DNA from: Candidatus Sericytochromatia bacterium
GTDB lineage: Bacteria > Cyanobacteriota > Sericytochromatia > UBA7694
Length of the DNA: 64,000 nt
NCBI GenBank assembly: GCA_018780035.1
Contig: JADMKE010000002.1
Span: 1 to 64,000, forward strand
Direction of reading: 5' to 3'
A model generated the notes under the pieces. It had not been told where the DNA came from and ran no database searches. It saw nothing but the letters and a program-made list of their open reading frames with translations. Shown here piece after piece: positions 51,951-61,151 of the stretch (the first letter of the stretch is position 1; the number at the start of each line of letters is the position of its first letter). Position numbers and translations under genes: made by a program.

Positions 51951-52421
51951 ATGACCGAAACAGAAGCCAATCCAGCGATGCAGGCGATTGAAACCGCCGC
52001 ACGGCTCGAACAATACAAACAAGCACAGATTGAAACGGCAACCCCTGAGCGACTCTTGGTCATGCTCTACGAAGGGGCGATTAAATTTTTAAACCTGGCC
52101 GCTCAGGCCTTGGATGACAAACAATGGGAGACTTCCCACCGCAATATTCTCAAGGCTGAGGCCATTTTATTGGAGCTGATGTCGGTTTTGGATATGGATA
52201 TTGGCGGTGAATTGGCCTCTAATTTGTTTAATCTCTATGACTATATGTACCGAATTTTGGTCAAGGCCAATATTGAACACGAAAGTGCGGGGGTGCGTGA
52301 AGTGATCGGCTTGCTCGAAAATTTGCGTACAGCCTGGGATGAGGTTGCCGGAGTGGTGGGCCAAATGCGCGCAGAAGGCAAATTAGATACCGAATTTAGG
52401 GAACGCCATTTTGCCGGCTGA
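51951..52421 (+). CDS. fliS: Flagellin-specific chaperone FliS
   Basis: 156 aa. The hallmark ATPERLLVMLYEGAIKFLNLA (four-helix bundle, near 30-50) is followed by the NILKAEAILLELMSVLDMDIGGELASNLFNLYDYM helices. FliS binds the flagellin C-terminal helix in the cytoplasm and hands it to the FlhA export gate. ATG at 51951 is used; a GTG four codons earlier is possible. It overlaps the FliT-like gene by 11 bp. No flagellin or hook-cap gene is in the window. Confidence 0.93.
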   Translation: MTETEANPAMQAIETAARLEQYKQAQIETATPERLLVMLYEGAIKFLNLAAQALDDKQWETSHRNILKAEAILLELMSVLDMDIGGELASNLFNLYDYMYRILVKANIEHESAGVREVIGLLENLRTAWDEVAGVVGQMRAEGKLDTEFRERHFAG

Positions 52422-52797
52422 AGATGCGCATTTGATCTTGCTCGCAGATTTAGAAGGCCTTTCACAGGCCTTGGATTTGCATTTGTGCCCTGGCACCGAT
52501 CCTGGCCAGGAGCAAGATCTGGATTTGGAATCCCTTTTTTTGTTGCTTGATCAGCGCGATAAATTGTTGGAAAAATTACCGGCTGTTTTGTCCTTACTTG
52601 AAGCGGAGCCCGCTCTCATGGAACGTTTGGTTGCCCTTTCTCAACGCGATACCGTTTTGATTGCCAAGGCCATGCAGGCACGAAAGGCCATTCAGGTTGA
52701 GTTACAGGGGCTTGGGCGCAATTATAGCGCCACCACCAGCTATTTGGAGCAGGGGAATTTTGAAGAGACCTCGTTTTATTTTGAAAACCAGGGCTAA
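52411..52797 (+). CDS. FliT-like flagellar chaperone candidate
   Basis: 128 aa, TTG start with AGGGA upstream, inside the end of fliS. The sequence is fully helical (LLDQRDKLLEKLPAVLSLLE, then IAKAMQARKAIQVELQGLGRNY). Position directly after fliS, size and the alternating Leu/Glu helices match FliT, which chaperones the FliD cap protein. There is no strict sequence signature for FliT, so the call rests mainly on context. Confidence 0.6.
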   Translation: MPAEDAHLILLADLEGLSQALDLHLCPGTDPGQEQDLDLESLFLLLDQRDKLLEKLPAVLSLLEAEPALMERLVALSQRDTVLIAKAMQARKAIQVELQGLGRNYSATTSYLEQGNFEETSFYFENQG

Positions 52798-52806
52798 AGA
52801 GCGGAT

Positions 52807-55800
52807 TTAAGCCAATCCCAAAGCCGCTTTGAGATCATTCTGATACTTTTCTGCTTTATCTGAGCCCGTGCTCATATTGCGCAAGGCACTTTCAAAAATG
52901 GCGATCATCTCTTGGTCGCTTTTTAAAGGTGGTGGAGGAGACATCAGTGCCATTTGGGCTTTGACATGGGCCAAGGCTGCATCATAAAAGGCCTTGAGAC
53001 TTTGGGCTGGAATATTGGGCATGTTTTGCGCATTTTTGGCTGCGCGGGTACATCTGCCCAGTAGATTTTTAAAGGTGACAGCCGTTGAATTGGCTTTTTC
53101 ATGGCTGCCAATGAGCTGGTTAAGCACCTCACCTTGGACCCAAGTGACAGCGTTCTGACGGCTGAAATGACTGGGGTTATTGAGATATTGCATCAGGGTT
53201 GAATCAGGCTTGTCTAACATGGCTTTAAAAGCACCCGGCAATTTGTCATAGTCTGCGCCGAGCAAGGCCTGGATATTTTCTTTGCTCAGTGCAGGCCCTC
53301 CAGATTGAACGTGTTGAACCAGTTTTAAAACAGCTTGGTGGGCGGCCTTGAGTTGCTCTTTTGAAAGCGGAGGGGAACTCAATTGGGCCAAGGCAATCAG
53401 GCGTTGCGGTGACAGCAGCGACTCCAGTTTTGCGGCTGGAAGTGGGGATTGTACAGGAGGCCCCATTGATGCCCCCACCTGTGCTGTTGTCATGCTGGCA
53501 TCGGGTTTACCCCCTGCAGCAGCCAATTCGGGATAGGTTTTGCTGAGCTGTTCCAACATCGGAGCAGATAAATGGAATTGAGACCCTGCTTGCCCTGTGA
53601 TTTTTTGCCAGGCTTGGGTCAGTTTTTCGGGTGCATCGATGCCAAAGCGATCCTTGACTTCGGCTTCGCTGAAGCGGCCACTGAGGGCGTTTAAAATCAA
53701 GAATTTGGTGGGGGCTTTGGCATAAAGCTCTTCGGGATTGCTCATAAACAGACGATAACTCTCAGCAAAATCTTCATTGGGGCTGGTTTCGCCATATTTT
53801 GAAACCTCTTCTTGCCCCTGGGTAAAATAAGAAGCGGTGGTGGGAGCCATGGTAAAGGTTTCGGGCCCTGTACTGTCTGCCCGCCCCGAAATAGCAGCCC
53901 AATCGCGAGCAACATCAATATTGGGATGTTCTTTTTTGAAGATCTCCATCAGGTTGTGACCCACTTCGTGGGTGACCAGATCTTCAATAATATTGCCTTC
54001 ACCCTGGGTATCGACAATTTTGAGCCAGCTATTGACCAGGTCTTTGGTGGTTTCGGTATCAATTTTTCCGTCGACTTTATCAATCAGGCGGGAGAGGGTC
54101 TGTTGCAAGGTTTTGCGGGGCGATTCTTGCACAATGCGGTCGGGAATACCCTGCATCAGATGTTTCATCTCTGATTGCGCAGATTGTAATTTTTCATTGC
54201 TCAGGGGCTCACTGGTAATGGCCGTGAGGATCTCGGTAATTTTGCGGTTTTGTTGGGGGGTGATTGGCTGAGGCATATTTTGTTTGAGGGCATTAAGCGC
54301 CATGATCGCCTCTAAACGTTTGAGTGCCACACCCGTCCGTGGGCCAATTGTGCCGTCTTTGAGCAGGTCTTTGGCCAGACCCGGTTTGATCTCGTTGAGG
54401 AAGTTTTGCAGCCCTTCGACCTGTTTCATCTGTTCCATCTTAAAGACAGTGTTCGCCAAGCTTTGGGGGCTGACGGTGTTCATCAAGCCATCGAGCGCCC
54501 CTTGAATTTGGCCGATCTTGGCACTGTCCCCATTGGGGAAAAAGACAGACCAGAGTTTCTCCATATCCAAACCCGCACTTCCAGGTTTGAGATACTCCTT
54601 TAAAATGGGGTGTTGTCTGAGCTGAGAGGGTTGAAAGGTGCCCATTGAATTGCCCATGGCGATCAACAAACGCCAGGTCTTTTGTTTGGGATCACCCGAC
54701 TCATTCATCTTTGCCAGCAACTCTTTGGCTTTTTCACAATCCACCTCTGGCGGATCACCTTTGACCAATTCACGGCTCTTCATTTCACTGAGGGTATACC
54801 ATTGATTGACCCCGCCTTTAAATCCGGCCCGCTCAAAAGCGGCCCGATCGGGAAAACTGCTGTTGTTGGTGCGCCCAAAGAGGTCAATTTTTTCCAGGAT
54901 TTGGGTGTCGAGAATGCTGTCGGCACTGCCCTGAACAGCCCCTTCGCGGACGGTGATAGTATGATCTTTGCAGTCTGCACAAGAGGTATGGGCTATTTTC
55001 ATCGAATCGGTTAAAAGTGCCACAGGATCTTGCAGAGCAATATTGCCACTGCTGCTGGGAGCGGGATTGGTGTCGTGTTTAAAGGTCAAGGTGGGATTGG
55101 TGTTTTGCAGGCGCTGAAAATCTTGGGGTGATTCGGTTTTAATATTGCTTAAACTGTTGTGGATCCCCATCAAGGCTGCCGGAGACCAAACGGATCCCTC
55201 TGCGCTATCTGTGAGTGGCGGCGTGAGCTTGGGAGCCCCTTGGCCTGCAAAGAGTTCGTCTATTTGGCCTTTTAAAACGGTATTTAACTCGCCGCGCAGA
55301 CCTTGGGTCAGGGTTTGCAGCTCTTTGCCAATATCCCCCAAAACGGCCGGAAAGTTGCTCAAGGAATTCTTTGCCAGCGAGGCCATAATATTGTTTTTGG
55401 CTGTTTGCCACAGTTCGGGTTTGGTTAAAATGGCAATAAATTGTTTTTGTTTGTCTGGGGGCAGTTGGGCCAATTGGTTGTAAAGTGCATCAAAATCTTT
55501 AAAACCCAGGCTGCTGGCCAAGAGATTTTTGACTTCTGGTCGCTCAGCCACACCCGCTGGCAAGACTGCTTTGAGGCCTTTTTCAAGGGCATTTCGGCTG
55601 GACAGCGCATTGGCAGGCAGAATGCGCTCTGCGCCATCGGTTTTGCCGGGTGCGAGGTCGAGACTGAATTTGACAATATTGGGATCAAGATCCGCTGTGC
55701 CATAACTTTGAGTGTCATTTTCATTCATCTCACGCAGCACATAGACAGTTTCGCCATTTTTGTCTTCTTGTTTGACAATGGCTTCGCTGCCATCTTTTTG

Positions 55801-55884
55801 GGCTGCGGCCCGAATGGCGTCATCTAATTGGCGGTAACGGATTCCGGGCGTCTGCCCACCGGTGTTTAAGCCTAGACCACTCAT
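52807..55884 (-). CDS. 1025-aa protein with a zinc-metallopeptidase motif
   Basis: No signal peptide or membrane segment. A gluzincin-like motif HEVGH at 639-643 (VTHEVGHNLMEIF) is followed about 60 residues later by SPNEDFAESYRLFM, whose Glu in DFAE could be the third zinc ligand, as in anthrax-lethal-factor-like domains. The remaining regions are helical and polar, with a short cysteine cluster (TSCADCKDH near residue 300) and a second helical part after 720. It is convergent with fliT-like (9-nt gap). The pattern suggests a large protein carrying a peptidase domain, perhaps exported by the flagellar or another apparatus. Family not recognised. Confidence 0.65.
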   Translation of the reverse strand: MSGLGLNTGGQTPGIRYRQLDDAIRAAAQKDGSEAIVKQEDKNGETVYVLREMNENDTQSYGTADLDPNIVKFSLDLAPGKTDGAERILPANALSSRNALEKGLKAVLPAGVAERPEVKNLLASSLGFKDFDALYNQLAQLPPDKQKQFIAILTKPELWQTAKNNIMASLAKNSLSNFPAVLGDIGKELQTLTQGLRGELNTVLKGQIDELFAGQGAPKLTPPLTDSAEGSVWSPAALMGIHNSLSNIKTESPQDFQRLQNTNPTLTFKHDTNPAPSSSGNIALQDPVALLTDSMKIAHTSCADCKDHTITVREGAVQGSADSILDTQILEKIDLFGRTNNSSFPDRAAFERAGFKGGVNQWYTLSEMKSRELVKGDPPEVDCEKAKELLAKMNESGDPKQKTWRLLIAMGNSMGTFQPSQLRQHPILKEYLKPGSAGLDMEKLWSVFFPNGDSAKIGQIQGALDGLMNTVSPQSLANTVFKMEQMKQVEGLQNFLNEIKPGLAKDLLKDGTIGPRTGVALKRLEAIMALNALKQNMPQPITPQQNRKITEILTAITSEPLSNEKLQSAQSEMKHLMQGIPDRIVQESPRKTLQQTLSRLIDKVDGKIDTETTKDLVNSWLKIVDTQGEGNIIEDLVTHEVGHNLMEIFKKEHPNIDVARDWAAISGRADSTGPETFTMAPTTASYFTQGQEEVSKYGETSPNEDFAESYRLFMSNPEELYAKAPTKFLILNALSGRFSEAEVKDRFGIDAPEKLTQAWQKITGQAGSQFHLSAPMLEQLSKTYPELAAAGGKPDASMTTAQVGASMGPPVQSPLPAAKLESLLSPQRLIALAQLSSPPLSKEQLKAAHQAVLKLVQHVQSGGPALSKENIQALLGADYDKLPGAFKAMLDKPDSTLMQYLNNPSHFSRQNAVTWVQGEVLNQLIGSHEKANSTAVTFKNLLGRCTRAAKNAQNMPNIPAQSLKAFYDAALAHVKAQMALMSPPPPLKSDQEMIAIFESALRNMSTGSDKAEKYQNDLKAALGLA

Positions 55885-55968
55885 AAATTAGGGACTTTTT
55901 CTTTGTATTTTGGATTCGCTCTGAGCTTATTATACCCAAAAATCGAAAAATATATCTTCAGCCTAACT

Positions 55969-57231
55969 TTAACTAAGATCTGCTTGTGGCGATTGGGGTT
56001 GCGTCTGAAACTCGGGGGATGTAACCGGCGTTGGCTTTTTTAACAACATCGGGGCCATGGCGATGCAAAGCAAGCTGGTTATGGCTGCGATCCAGCCAAT
56101 CACCCCATAATGCAAAAGATGGCCCTGTGCGTCTTTGACGACTATCATTCCCGCAAAGAGCGAGGCAGCCCCGGCCGACAATTGCTGCACCGACGACTGG
56201 ATGCTCATAAAACTGCCGCGCCGCTGGGGTTCAACGGTGCCTGTGATCAATGCCATGGCTGGAATCATGCGCCCACCCGAGACAATAAAAAAGCTGGTGG
56301 TCAAAAGCAGCGCCAATGGCAATGCTGTGGGCCCGAGATGGGTGATCCACAATTGGGGAACAACCGCCAAAACCAAAAACAGGGAGAGGATCTTGAGTTT
56401 GCCATAGCGGTCGGCCATGCGGCCAATCAGGGGGCCAGTAATCAAAGTGACTGCGCCACCGAGCAGGTAGATCAAGGTCAACTGGGCTTCGCTAAAGCCC
56501 ACATTGGCCACCATCGACGGGCTCAAAAAGGGAATGATTGCAAATTGCCCGATCATCATAAAAACAGTAAAAAGCAAGGCCCAGAGCTGGGGTGGACTTT
56601 TTAAGACACTGCCCAAAACCTGCAGGGGATTGTTGCGCTGGGGTATGTTTAAATGCGTGCGCAAAGCGGGAACCCCTTTGAGGATCAAACCAAAAACCAG
56701 CAGTGAGACGCCGGTGAGGAATATAAATGGGGCATGCCAATCAAAGAGGCTGGCCAGGTACAAACCCAAGGGAACCCCCAGTACCGACGCGGCTGAAAAG
56801 GCCGAGGTGACAATGCCCATGGCCGCTCCCCGGCGCTCCATGGGAATGGCATCAGCGACCACGGCCAAGACCGCTGCCGCCAAAACACCACCAAAACAGC
56901 CAGTTAAAATCCGTGCAGCCATTAAAACAGGATAAGAGGGGGCCAGGGCGCAGGCCAGGGTACCCAGGGTAAAACCGGCATAGAGCCAGAGCAAGATTTT
57001 TTTGCGATCAAAGCGATCAACGACAAAGGCGGATAAAAATCCGCTGATCCCCGCTGAAAAGGTATACGCCGAGACCAAAAAGCCAAATTCGCGCGGAGAG
57101 ATATGAAAAAGGCGCATCAATTGGGGGCCCAGGGGCATCAGGATCATAAAATCCACAATATGGGTGAATTGAATCAGGGCCAAAGTCAGCAGCAGCCAGC
57201 GTTCGCTGGATTTTGTCAGGGTCAATTGCAT
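55969..57231 (-). CDS. MFS transporter, DHA1 drug-efflux type
   Basis: 420 aa, twelve predicted membrane helices. Motif A-like VVDRFDRKKILLWLY between helices 2 and 3, GCFGGVLAAAVLAVVADAIPMERRGAAMG around helices 4-5, and MADRYGKLKILSL between helices 8 and 9. The family exports drugs, sugars or metabolites by proton antiport; the substrate is not predictable. Monocistronic, with its stop 84 nt before the metallopeptidase gene start on the same strand. Confidence 0.92.
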   Translation of the reverse strand: MQLTLTKSSERWLLLTLALIQFTHIVDFMILMPLGPQLMRLFHISPREFGFLVSAYTFSAGISGFLSAFVVDRFDRKKILLWLYAGFTLGTLACALAPSYPVLMAARILTGCFGGVLAAAVLAVVADAIPMERRGAAMGIVTSAFSAASVLGVPLGLYLASLFDWHAPFIFLTGVSLLVFGLILKGVPALRTHLNIPQRNNPLQVLGSVLKSPPQLWALLFTVFMMIGQFAIIPFLSPSMVANVGFSEAQLTLIYLLGGAVTLITGPLIGRMADRYGKLKILSLFLVLAVVPQLWITHLGPTALPLALLLTTSFFIVSGGRMIPAMALITGTVEPQRRGSFMSIQSSVQQLSAGAASLFAGMIVVKDAQGHLLHYGVIGWIAAITSLLCIAMAPMLLKKPTPVTSPEFQTQPQSPQADLS

Positions 57232-57314
57232 AAATAGATAACCTTCTATCTATTCAGCTTAAACCAAGCTCCCCCTTTTTGAATACCAGATCAGCGGCAG
57301 AATCAGTGGCAGAA

Positions 57315-59093
57315 TTACCTGCAGAAAAAGGCCATGATCGTCCAGCCCACGCCCGCCAAAGCGGCAGCTTGGACTGCTTGGGGCAATTGGGTATTGACGT
57401 GGTCCATCAAATCGCCGCCGGTACACATCGCGCTGAGAACAGTGGTGTCTGAAATCGGCGAACACTGATCGCCAAAGACACTGCCGTTCATGACTGCTGC
57501 AAAACAGAGCATGAGATAGAGTTCGGGATTGCTTAGGCCCTGGCTTTGGGCCACGGCCCAGGCCAAAGGCATGGCCAGCGGAAAGGCCACGGCATAGGTG
57601 CCCCAACTGGTGCCCGTCGAAAAAGCAATCACAATGGTCAGCAATTCCAGCAAAAGCGGCAAACTCCAGAAGGGCAAGGTCGTGCCCAGCAACTCAACCA
57701 AATAATTGCCGCCGCCCGTGGCTTTGGCTATCCCGCCAATCGTGACAGCCAGCAAGAGAATCACCGAGCCGACCACCACCCCTTTGAGCCCTTCGCCAAA
57801 GCCTTCGACGATGTCCATCAGATTCATGCCGCGCAGGGCCGCCAGGGCCGCAGCCACCACCAGCGCCGCACCAAAGGCCCAGCGGATTTTGGGGGTACCC
57901 AAAAACACAAAGGTGCCAATTGCCAAGACAATCAAGACGCTCAGGGGCAAAAAGAAGTCAATAATATGGGGCGTGTACCCCTGGGGCACTTTGCTCAGGT
58001 GCATTTCTGGCGCGCTGAGCGGCCGTGAACCGGGTGCATCGAGTTCGCCGCTGTTGCGGGCCCGTTCGATCGCGGTTTTGAGCTGTTTGTTCATAAACGG
58101 CAATTTGTCGATACTCAGCAAAAAGGTGCTAAACACGGCCAGAATCGCATAAAAACTCAGGGGAATGGTTTTAAAAAAGAAGGCCAAGCGGTCGGCTTCG
58201 GTGGCCAAAAAGGGAATTCCCGCGACAAAGATAAACGATTGCACATAGCCGGGCCAGGCGTTAAACGGCAGCAGACAGGCAATCGGAGAAGCGGTGGAAT
58301 CGACAATAAACGACAGCTCTTCGTGGCTGATCTTTTCTTGGTCGGCCAGGGGTTTGATCGTGGTGCCCACCAAAACGGTGCTGATCGTGCCGCCCTGAAA
58401 AAAGATCACCCCCAAAAACCAGGCCACAAGCCGGGCCGAACGGGGGCCGCGCACCACATGGCGGCTCATCATCTCGGCAAAGGCCTGCGGCGCACCCATG
58501 CGCGACCAAAGCCCCATGAGTCCCCCCAAAAGCCAGAGGTAGAGAATCAAAATCTGGGCCGAAGACTCATTGGCCAAACTGGGCACAAAGACCTCTTCGG
58601 TGATGTCAAATTGTCCGAGCAAAGCCGCGCCAGTCAAAATCCCCCCCAAGAGTGCCGTGAGTGGCTCGCGGGTGATCCAGCAGAGGCCAATGGCCGTTAA
58701 CGCCGGCAGCAGCGACCAGAAACTCCAGTGTTTTTTGCCGCGCAGCCAATAATAGTTTTTGACCTCTTGGCCATTTTTGACTTCAGTCTGATAAACAAAA
58801 TCTTCTTCGATCTCGGGCTGTTTGTTTTGGGCCTGCAAAGCCTTGAGTTTATCCGGGTGCAGGGGTGAGGCCTGATAGGCATTCAACGGTTCGGGCAGGT
58901 ATTTTTGTTTGCCCTGATAGACAAAGGCCAGACGCGGCCCGACCTGTTTAATATCCAAGGTGATCTTGTCGGCGGTCCAGACCGGCTGCACTTTTTGGCC
59001 CACGGCCAGCGAAATGAGGAGGGTGATTAAAAAGAACCAAAGCGCGCGGGAGCGAAAGACAGAGGGTTTTAAAAGTGCAGCGGGAGAATTCAC
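57315..59093 (-). CDS. Na+/H+ antiporter NhaC family protein
   Basis: 592 aa. GTG start at 59093 with AAGGAG 9 nt upstream. The core has 11-12 membrane helices with the family segments LFQGGTIST-like FFQGGTISTVL, VDSTASPIACLLPFNAWPGY, and near the end GDQCSPISDTTVLSAMCTGGDLMDHV, all typical of NhaC. An extra polar stretch of about 85 residues (near 33-120) lies between the first helix and the core, on the outside if the first helix is a signal anchor. It would exchange Na+ or other cations or organic substrates for protons. Confidence 0.9.
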   Translation of the reverse strand: MNSPAALLKPSVFRSRALWFFLITLLISLAVGQKVQPVWTADKITLDIKQVGPRLAFVYQGKQKYLPEPLNAYQASPLHPDKLKALQAQNKQPEIEEDFVYQTEVKNGQEVKNYYWLRGKKHWSFWSLLPALTAIGLCWITREPLTALLGGILTGAALLGQFDITEEVFVPSLANESSAQILILYLWLLGGLMGLWSRMGAPQAFAEMMSRHVVRGPRSARLVAWFLGVIFFQGGTISTVLVGTTIKPLADQEKISHEELSFIVDSTASPIACLLPFNAWPGYVQSFIFVAGIPFLATEADRLAFFFKTIPLSFYAILAVFSTFLLSIDKLPFMNKQLKTAIERARNSGELDAPGSRPLSAPEMHLSKVPQGYTPHIIDFFLPLSVLIVLAIGTFVFLGTPKIRWAFGAALVVAAALAALRGMNLMDIVEGFGEGLKGVVVGSVILLLAVTIGGIAKATGGGNYLVELLGTTLPFWSLPLLLELLTIVIAFSTGTSWGTYAVAFPLAMPLAWAVAQSQGLSNPELYLMLCFAAVMNGSVFGDQCSPISDTTVLSAMCTGGDLMDHVNTQLPQAVQAAALAGVGWTIMAFFCR

Positions 59094-59162
59094 AAATCAG
59101 GGCTCCTTTTTTCGGCCATTCACCGATCTATCTTAACGGCAGTGGGCGCTTGTGCCAAGTTT

Positions 59163-59729
59163 TCAATCTGCCAGATCGGCATCTGCTTGCGAGATTTTCT
59201 TCTTGCCCAGGTTCTTGCCCAGAAGTAGAAATAGGCCGATCAGGGGCAAGAGCCCCAAGCCCAAAATCAGACTTGCCATAAACCAGCTCAAGTAAAAGAG
59301 TTCATAGCCCTGTGAATAATGATAGAGGATCGGCGCTGCTGATCTGTCTTTTAAAAAATGCTGGTAAACCTTGATTCTGGCTTCTGCTTCTTCGCTTGTC
59401 AGATATTCAAGACTAAAATCTGCATCGCCCATTTTGAAGACAATTTCATAATTGGCAGACTCGGGGGAAGACGCTGTGCGATAGCGCTGAGATTCAACCC
59501 CTCTGACCAAGCGCAACGGGATTTCGGCAATTTCTGTGTGCCAGAGAAAGAATGTGGTTTTTCGGCAGCTCGCCACTGGCGTGTGTCTGCAGATCAACTG
59601 TTCTCCGAGTGGGGAGATTTTTTCGACAAAATTCAAGCCAAACCCAAGGGCCCACAGCGCATACAGTCCATAGGCCAAAAACGCAATTTTGGGCAGCCAA
59701 AATCTCCTGAAGGATTGTTTATTCGGCAA
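59163..59729 (-). CDS. Membrane protein of unknown function
   Basis: 188 aa. Two hydrophobic segments (about residues 12-34 and 143-168) flank a soluble middle region of 105 residues with two cysteines (LICRH and ASCRK near 46-55), probably disulfide-bonded outside the cytoplasm. The tail after the second helix is Lys-rich and cytoplasmic. No family is recognised. It lies between NhaC and the haloperoxidase-like gene, all on the minus strand. Confidence 0.65.
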   Translation of the reverse strand: MPNKQSFRRFWLPKIAFLAYGLYALWALGFGLNFVEKISPLGEQLICRHTPVASCRKTTFFLWHTEIAEIPLRLVRGVESQRYRTASSPESANYEIVFKMGDADFSLEYLTSEEAEARIKVYQHFLKDRSAAPILYHYSQGYELFYLSWFMASLILGLGLLPLIGLFLLLGKNLGKKKISQADADLAD

Positions 59730-59777
59730 GGGTCGAGACTATTCCTGTTCTGGTTATTTTTCGGCCAAGGTGCTATT

Positions 59778-61130
59778 TTAATCCAGCCGATTCATCACAG
59801 TCTGCCCCACACAGCGCCCCTGCGCCAACCCCTGCTCGATGGCATCACGGTAGTGAATGCCGCCATACAAGCGTGAAATGCCCGCCTCGTCAGCCGCTGC
59901 GCGAAAACTGGCGAAGCTGCGTGCTTTTTGCCCGCGCAAGACATGGGTCTGGTCTGTAAACTGGCCAGGCCCAAGCAATGCTTCTAAGACTTCGGCTGCG
60001 GCCCCCGAACCAACCGAATGCCCCGACGGGTATTCGGGAAAAGGCGGCGTGGTCAGCAGAGGCTTCCACTGGGGCCTGTCGAGGTATTGCTGAATATACG
60101 TCACGGGCCGGAGTAAATTGATCTCAAATTTGCTGCTCCAGCAAGAGACAAAGGCATCAGACAGCGCCAGCCCCAAAACGGCCAAAACCTGAGCCGCCTG
60201 ATAGGCTCCAATCTCGCGCTCTTTGAGCAATTGCACAGTCAGGGCCAACCAATGCCCTGGCGGCGTAGGCGTTTCTCCCGGATTGTCGGCCCACCAGCGT
60301 GCAATGGCTGTCTGCTCGGATGTCCGCGTTTGTCCCGTTTCAAGCACTTCGCGGGCCTCTTTTAAAAAGGGTGAATCTCCAGCCGTGCTAAAGCTGACAT
60401 TGGGCGGTGTGTGGCAGGTTTTGGCTTCGGGCAATACAAAAGGCCGCAAGGTGCCCCAATAGGGCTCCAAAGCCTTTTGACTGGGGGCCGTTGGGGCCCA
60501 AAAGGCCGGATTCTGGCTGCGCGGCGGCGGGGTATACGTCAAGCTGCGGGTGCGCAAATAGCCATCTTCGCGGGCCCACTGGGCCAAATGCTGACCCAGT
60601 TTTTGGCCTGATTCCAAAGCCTGTTTGGCTTCTGCGGTTTGAAAATCGAGGGCTTTGCGCTGGGCCAAGTCGATTTCTTGCAAGAGCTGGCGCTGCCGGG
60701 AGGTGGCCAAAATGACTTCGGGCAAAAGCGTGTTGAGCGTCGCGTGTAAATACAGGCGTGGGTCGATCTTGGCGGGTGCTTCTGGCAAAGCTTTGAGGCC
60801 GATTAATGTGTCTTGCAGACGGGTCTCGGGGTTGAGCGCAAGGTGCATGGCGATTCCGGCATAGGCGTAAAGCCGGGCCGCAGCCGGGGGGCTCAGGCCC
60901 GTGAGTTGGACGAGCTTTTGCAATTGGCTGCTCCAGAGCAACAGGTCGTCGCGCAGGGGCAGGTTGGCGGGGCCTTTGGTAAGGCGGGTGAGTTTAACTG
61001 GTGCTGGGGAAGCGCTGGGAGAGAGCAAGACCGTGGGAGAGGCTGAAACAGTCGGATTTTGAGAAGTAAGAAAAGGAACACAGGCCGAAAGCAAAAGGGG
61101 ATATATAAACAGGAGAGAAATAGGTTTCAT
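59778..61130 (-). CDS. Vanadium-dependent haloperoxidase / PAP2-like lipoprotein
   Basis: 450 aa. Signal sequence with lipobox (LLSAC, Cys near residue 17) and a Ser/Pro/Thr-rich linker. The C-terminal domain carries the oxyanion-binding set: EINLLRPVTYIQQYL (Arg), FPEYPSGHSVGSGAA (Ser-Gly-His) and SRLYGGIHYRDAIEQG (Arg and His). This pattern is shared by vanadium haloperoxidases and PAP2 phosphatases; the 450-aa size and the middle helical domain favour the haloperoxidase-like branch. It would act on the outside of a membrane. The actual activity (halide oxidation or phosphatase) cannot be told. Confidence 0.85.
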   Translation of the reverse strand: MKPISLLFIYPLLLSACVPFLTSQNPTVSASPTVLLSPSASPAPVKLTRLTKGPANLPLRDDLLLWSSQLQKLVQLTGLSPPAAARLYAYAGIAMHLALNPETRLQDTLIGLKALPEAPAKIDPRLYLHATLNTLLPEVILATSRQRQLLQEIDLAQRKALDFQTAEAKQALESGQKLGQHLAQWAREDGYLRTRSLTYTPPPRSQNPAFWAPTAPSQKALEPYWGTLRPFVLPEAKTCHTPPNVSFSTAGDSPFLKEAREVLETGQTRTSEQTAIARWWADNPGETPTPPGHWLALTVQLLKEREIGAYQAAQVLAVLGLALSDAFVSCWSSKFEINLLRPVTYIQQYLDRPQWKPLLTTPPFPEYPSGHSVGSGAAAEVLEALLGPGQFTDQTHVLRGQKARSFASFRAAADEAGISRLYGGIHYRDAIEQGLAQGRCVGQTVMNRLD

Positions 61131-61151
61131 AGTTGCCTGACTGTCTCCATC

